Source of the DNA: Thuidium tamariscinum | Lineage: Eukaryota; Streptophyta; Bryopsida; Hypnales; Thuidiaceae | NCBI GenBank assembly: GCA_947034885.2 | Contig: OX344750.2 | Span: forward strand, 2,294,001 to 2,358,000 | DNA: 64,000 nt | Direction: 5' to 3' | Shown: positions 60,782 to 64,000 of the stretch, in pieces | How positions within the stretch are numbered: position 1 is the first letter of the stretch | How the letters are laid out: each line of letters begins with the position of its first letter | The notes under the pieces: model-generated | Databases searched by the model: none | What the model was told of the DNA's origin: nothing | The model's input: only the letters and a program-made list of their open reading frames with translations | Position numbers and translations under genes: made by a program

Positions 60782-61427
60782 CCCCTAATCTCTTTAGTTG
60801 TGTTTTTTGGCAACATAGCGATTTGGGGCAACTCACTACGAATGGAGTTTTATTTTTTTTCATTGAAATTTTGACACAAGATGTGTCCGAGGAGTAGCTT
60901 TAAGGCCTAACAATTTTCATAACTTTTGACTTAGTGAATAAAAAGTTATGGCATGATATGTCATTTTGTTTGATCGGTGGGTAGCTTAGGCGGTTGATCT
61001 AAAAATTACTTTTTTTGAAAAGTGAAATTTCAAATTGGTTCTTTAGGTTTATGCAAATTTGGGAAATTGAAAAACATACCTACCCGCAAACTAAAATTCC
61101 TCATAACTTTTTATTCATGAATCCAAATGGAATGATTCAAAGCTTCCCATGTCTGTATAAACCTAAAGAATCAATTTGAAATTTCACTTTCCAAAAAAAG
61201 TTATTTTTAGATCAGCTGCCCGGGCTGCCCATCAAGCAAACAAATGACATATCATGCCATAACTTTTTATCCACTTACTCAAAAGTTATGAAATTTTTTG
61301 GGCCTTAAAGCTACTCCTCGGACACATCTTGTGTTAAAATTTCAATGAAAAAAAATAAAAACTCCATTCATAGTGAGCTGCCCAAAATCGCTATGTTGCC
61401 AAAAAACGCAACTTAAGAGATTAGGGG
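60782..61427. mobile_element. TTAA-flanked near-perfect palindrome, 646 bp
   Basis: TTAA at 60778-60781 is followed by CCCCTAATCTCTTTAGTTG. The right arm ends CAACTTAAGAGATTAGGGG followed by TTAA at 61428-61431. The arms are complementary almost throughout (GGCAACATAGCGATTTGGGG / CCCAAAATCGCTATGTTGCC, and the GTCCGAGGAGTAGCTT region). It is the best-preserved member of the family also seen at 10770-11136 and 39016-39964. Confidence 0.85.
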
Positions 61428-61431
61428 TTAA

Positions 61432-62062
61432 TTGAAATTCCAAATACATATAAAGAGTTAAACTAAATTCATGTTTTGACTATCAACAAGGATTTAATGA
61501 TAAATTAGACAACTCAGTAATAAGAAATATGCTCAATTGCTTATTGGGACGCAATCAGGTGAAATTACCTTAAGTATGTTATGGGATAGATCGACTAACT
61601 TATTTTAACGGAGCGCCCGGCCGGGTGCGCCGGGTAAGCAGGGAATCACATTGAACCCGGCCACCCGCGATGTGGGATTATGATCCATTCTCCAGCCAAC
61701 CCCGTTGCGAGCCTAGCCCGGCCAACCCTCGCCTGCTTCGTCGTCCTCGCTTCAGCTGAAGGAGACGAAGCTCTTTGCAATTGTAAGCAAATCCAACAAT
61801 TCATTTCCCTCGAGGCTCGCGTCAATTGTCGCAGCGTCGTCTCGGCAGCGACGCACAACGTGACCTGCGAGATCCTCTTTCTTTTCCGCATAGAAAAGAG
61901 GCCGAGGTACTCGTATTTGGCATTTGCATTTTTGCTTTCCTTGTCCTTTTGGTTTTGGCTTGGATTTGACTTGGTTTTGCTTGAGGCCTCCAGAGTGATT
62001 GTTCGAGGTGGTGACAAGGAGCCATTTTTTGTATGATAGTTGTGGTGACGTGATTTGGAGAA
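61432..62062 (+). promoter_or_regulatory. HDS upstream region: AT spacer then CpG-rich promoter/leader
   Basis: Composition switches from AT-rich to strongly GC-rich at about 61610 (GGAGCGCCCGGCCGGGTGCG). The HDS ATG is at 62063. ORFs inside (plus 61680-62036; minus 61646-62278 and 61822-62238) are products of the GC-rich sequence and do not join HDS in phase. Confidence 0.5.
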
Positions 62063-64000
62063 ATGACTGCGACGAGTGTCGCGATGGCTGCTGCGGGTGC
62101 TGCGAGCTCGTTTGCGAGCTTGAAGAAGATGGACTCCGCGGTGCCGGGGAGTTTGCAGCAGGCGAGGGCGGTGGAATTGGGAGGAGGATTCGTGGGGAAG
62201 AGGCAGAGGAGCCGGGCGTCGAGTGTGTGTGCGCGCAATGCAGCGCCCGAATTGGCGGAGATGGAACCCGCTTCGCAAGGGAGTCTGCTTTTAGGTGAGA
62301 TTTTCGCTCCGGTGTTTCTGTACTTCAGGCTGTTGCGCGACGCTTTTTGGTTTTCGTGTTCGTGATCGTTTCTCGCGATCAGGCTGGAAATATTCAGGCT
62401 GTATTTTGGGAATTGGAATGGCTTTTTGCACTCGATTTCGAACTACTTCGACAATCGTGTCTCATTCTTCGAAGTTCGCCTGGAATGAAGTGCTTGTGAT
62501 AAGCTTTAATTACGTCAAGTTGCACTCAAGGTTTAAGTAGTGAACCCGACTCTAAAGTGCTTCCAATAGCGCTTGCGATGCCGAGTGCTGCTTGAGGAAA
62601 GTGTAATTTTTGGTTATTGTGAAAAGCATTGTTCGTTTTGAGCAGGGAAGGGAGTACAGCAATCTCATAAGGACAGTGGAGTTTTCTTCAGGCTTTTCTC
62701 AGAATACGAGAGAATTCTTGATCTAGTTTACTTTTCGACATGCTGGTCGTAGGCCGAATTTCTTAACACTGCGGAATGTTAGAAACCTATCATGTACGGC
62801 TAGTTCTTAGTTTAGAGCATGCATTTATAGTTATCCAAATGCCGGCATTACATCAGTAGCTGAGGAAGCTCCTGGAACTATCCAATAAGAAGAATTTGTG
62901 ATAATAGATATGTGCACATCCTGTTAGCATTGTACCCTAATTTTGTTCTTTTGAATGTATGCGTATGTCTGGGAGAAGATCCCTCTTGAATGGCGTCTCT
63001 TGCCGAAATATTCTAACCATTAGTGATGAGATGTCCAAGCAGTTCCTCGAAAGAAGTACTGTGAATCAGTGTATACGCCTATCAGGAGGAAAACACGAAC
63101 CGTGAACATTGGTGGTGTGACTGTGGGCAGTGAGCACCCTCTTCGAGTGCAAACCATGACCACAACTGACACGAAAGATGTCAAGGACACTGTGGAGCAG
63201 GTGTTCATCCAGTTATCTACCCTCAGGTTCATTTATAATGATTTGTAAGAAAAATATTGAGCATAACGTAGTTCCTGTTGAACAATGTACGCCTAACGCG
63301 ACTACCCGTTTGGCCTTGAACCTCCCAGGTGATGAGGGTTGCGGATAATGGCTGTGATATTGTGCGAATTACAGTCCAAGGCAATAGAGAGGCCGATGCT
63401 TGTTATGATATCAAGAACACTCTTGTCCAAAAAGGGTACTGCCTTGGCACCTCGATCTTGGTTATGGAGCAGTTCTTAATTTGTTTTCTTTTACTATCTG
63501 GGGCGATTGCTGATAATGTCAGAACTTTCTTTGCAATGAAGCTGCTTTCTAATTTTGTCGCCAACTTTTGGAGGTTTGTAGGTACAATATACCTTTGGTC
63601 GCCGATATTCACTTTGCCCCCCGAATTGCTATGAAAGTTGCCGAATGCTTTGACAAAATCCGTATCAATCCTGGAAATTTTGGTGAGTAAAGTTTCTAGG
63701 ACGATCTTCTATCGTCATCTCACGAGGCTGTTGGACTGTTGATAGCCAAGGTCTAGTCCAGGTCGATTCTAATAATAGTTATGAATCTCTTATCTGAGAC
63801 CTTAACAGACGCAGTGACCCTTCTTTCAAGAGAGCATTTGAATCTAAACGCAGGCTAGTCATCATTCGTTATTGAGCCAAACCCTTCTGTCTTGCAGCTG
63901 ATCGGCGCGCTCAGTTTGAGAAGTTGGAGTACACCGAAACTGATTACGCTGATGAACTACGGCACATCGAAGAGGTATCGACAGATTGTGTTGTTGATAT
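62063..64000 (+). CDS. HDS: 4-hydroxy-3-methylbut-2-enyl diphosphate synthase, 5' half (plastid MEP pathway)
   Basis: HDS (GcpE/IspG type) converts MEcPP to HMBPP, using a 4Fe-4S cluster. Exons in the window: 62063-62294, 63043-63200, 63329-63435, 63582-63682 and 63898-63974. All have GT/AG ends in phase, encoding 225 residues, with the rest beyond the window. Residues 1 to about 58 are Ala/Ser/Arg-rich, a chloroplast transit peptide. The mature part begins around [16 protein letters not shown]. It continues [82 protein letters not shown] and [17 protein letters not shown]. These match plant HDS block by block, including the plant-type segment after INPGNF. The Fe-S cysteines lie in the missing C-terminal part. 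No lesion is seen. The intron from 62295 to 63042 is the longest visible. Confidence 0.95.

Noticed and set aside
57380-61432. LTRs for the gypsy element formed by the flanking repeats
   Set aside because: The repeat at 60782-61427 is an inverted palindrome with TTAA flanks, not a direct repeat, and has no partner on the left side.
61646-62278. 210-codon minus-strand ORF opposite the HDS first exon
   Set aside because: It is antisense to a confident HDS exon and its GC-rich leader, is Arg/Ser/Pro-rich, and has no domain.
1-64000. CRISPR array, bacterial operon, rRNA or tRNA genes
   Set aside because: The spliced plant genes exclude a prokaryotic reading. No spacer-repeat array was seen, and no cloverleaf or rRNA core was recognised by eye, although a tRNA scan was not possible.

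Overview
This looks like nuclear DNA of a land plant. It carries spliced genes for two plastid-targeted enzymes, MGDG synthase and the MEP-pathway enzyme HDS. It also has plant-type heavy-metal-associated and coiled-coil proteins, telomere-like AAACCCT tracts, and many plant-type DNA transposon remnants. The short introns and the particular Ty3/gypsy and hAT lineages suggest a non-seed plant, perhaps a moss, but that is inference and the species cannot be read from the window. Genes sit in GC-richer islands. The AT-rich remainder is mostly transposon debris.

Layout. 1-722 (minus): open end of a gag-like retroelement ORF. 1651-5605: a 4-kb non-autonomous CACTA element. 8.6-9.8 kb: degenerate tandem array. 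10.7-17.9 kb: dense inverted-repeat elements, including one element inserted inside another of its own family and a palindrome nested in a TTAA-flanked element. 20.7-21.3 kb: Stowaway-like element. 21.6-22.8 kb: GC-rich stretch with only hypothetical ORFs. 23.4-26.3 kb: decayed hAT-like transposase. 27.3-33.8 kb: multi-exon gene for an acidic, coiled-coil, probably nuclear protein. 34.4-35.6 kb (minus): interrupted coding-like stretch, divergent from the next gene. 35.9-37.2 kb: HMA-domain protein. 37.2-43.4 kb: AT-rich, with a TTAA-flanked element and a 1.37-kb palindrome. 43.4-47.7 kb: complete eight-exon MGDG synthase gene. 48.7-51.5 kb (minus): dead pogo/Tigger-like transposase. 52-57 kb: five DNA-element relics. 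57.4-60.6 kb: decayed Ty3/gypsy pol. 60.8-61.4 kb: palindromic TTAA-flanked element. 61.6 kb to the end: 5' half of the HDS gene.

The genes do not form an operon-like unit. MGD (thylakoid galactolipid synthesis) and HDS (plastid isoprenoid precursors) both serve the plastid but are separated by 14 kb of transposon sequence. The main interest is the set of short inverted-repeat elements with readable target-site duplications (2 bp TA, 3 bp, 4 bp, 4 bp TTAA, 8 bp). One family, with a GGGTGATTGCAAGAAACAC terminus and a 4-bp duplication, I cannot assign to a familiar plant superfamily. A second theme is that dead coding sequences are broken largely by TAG/TGA stops, as expected from cytosine deamination. 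All exon boundaries were read by eye and checked only for reading phase and GT/AG ends.
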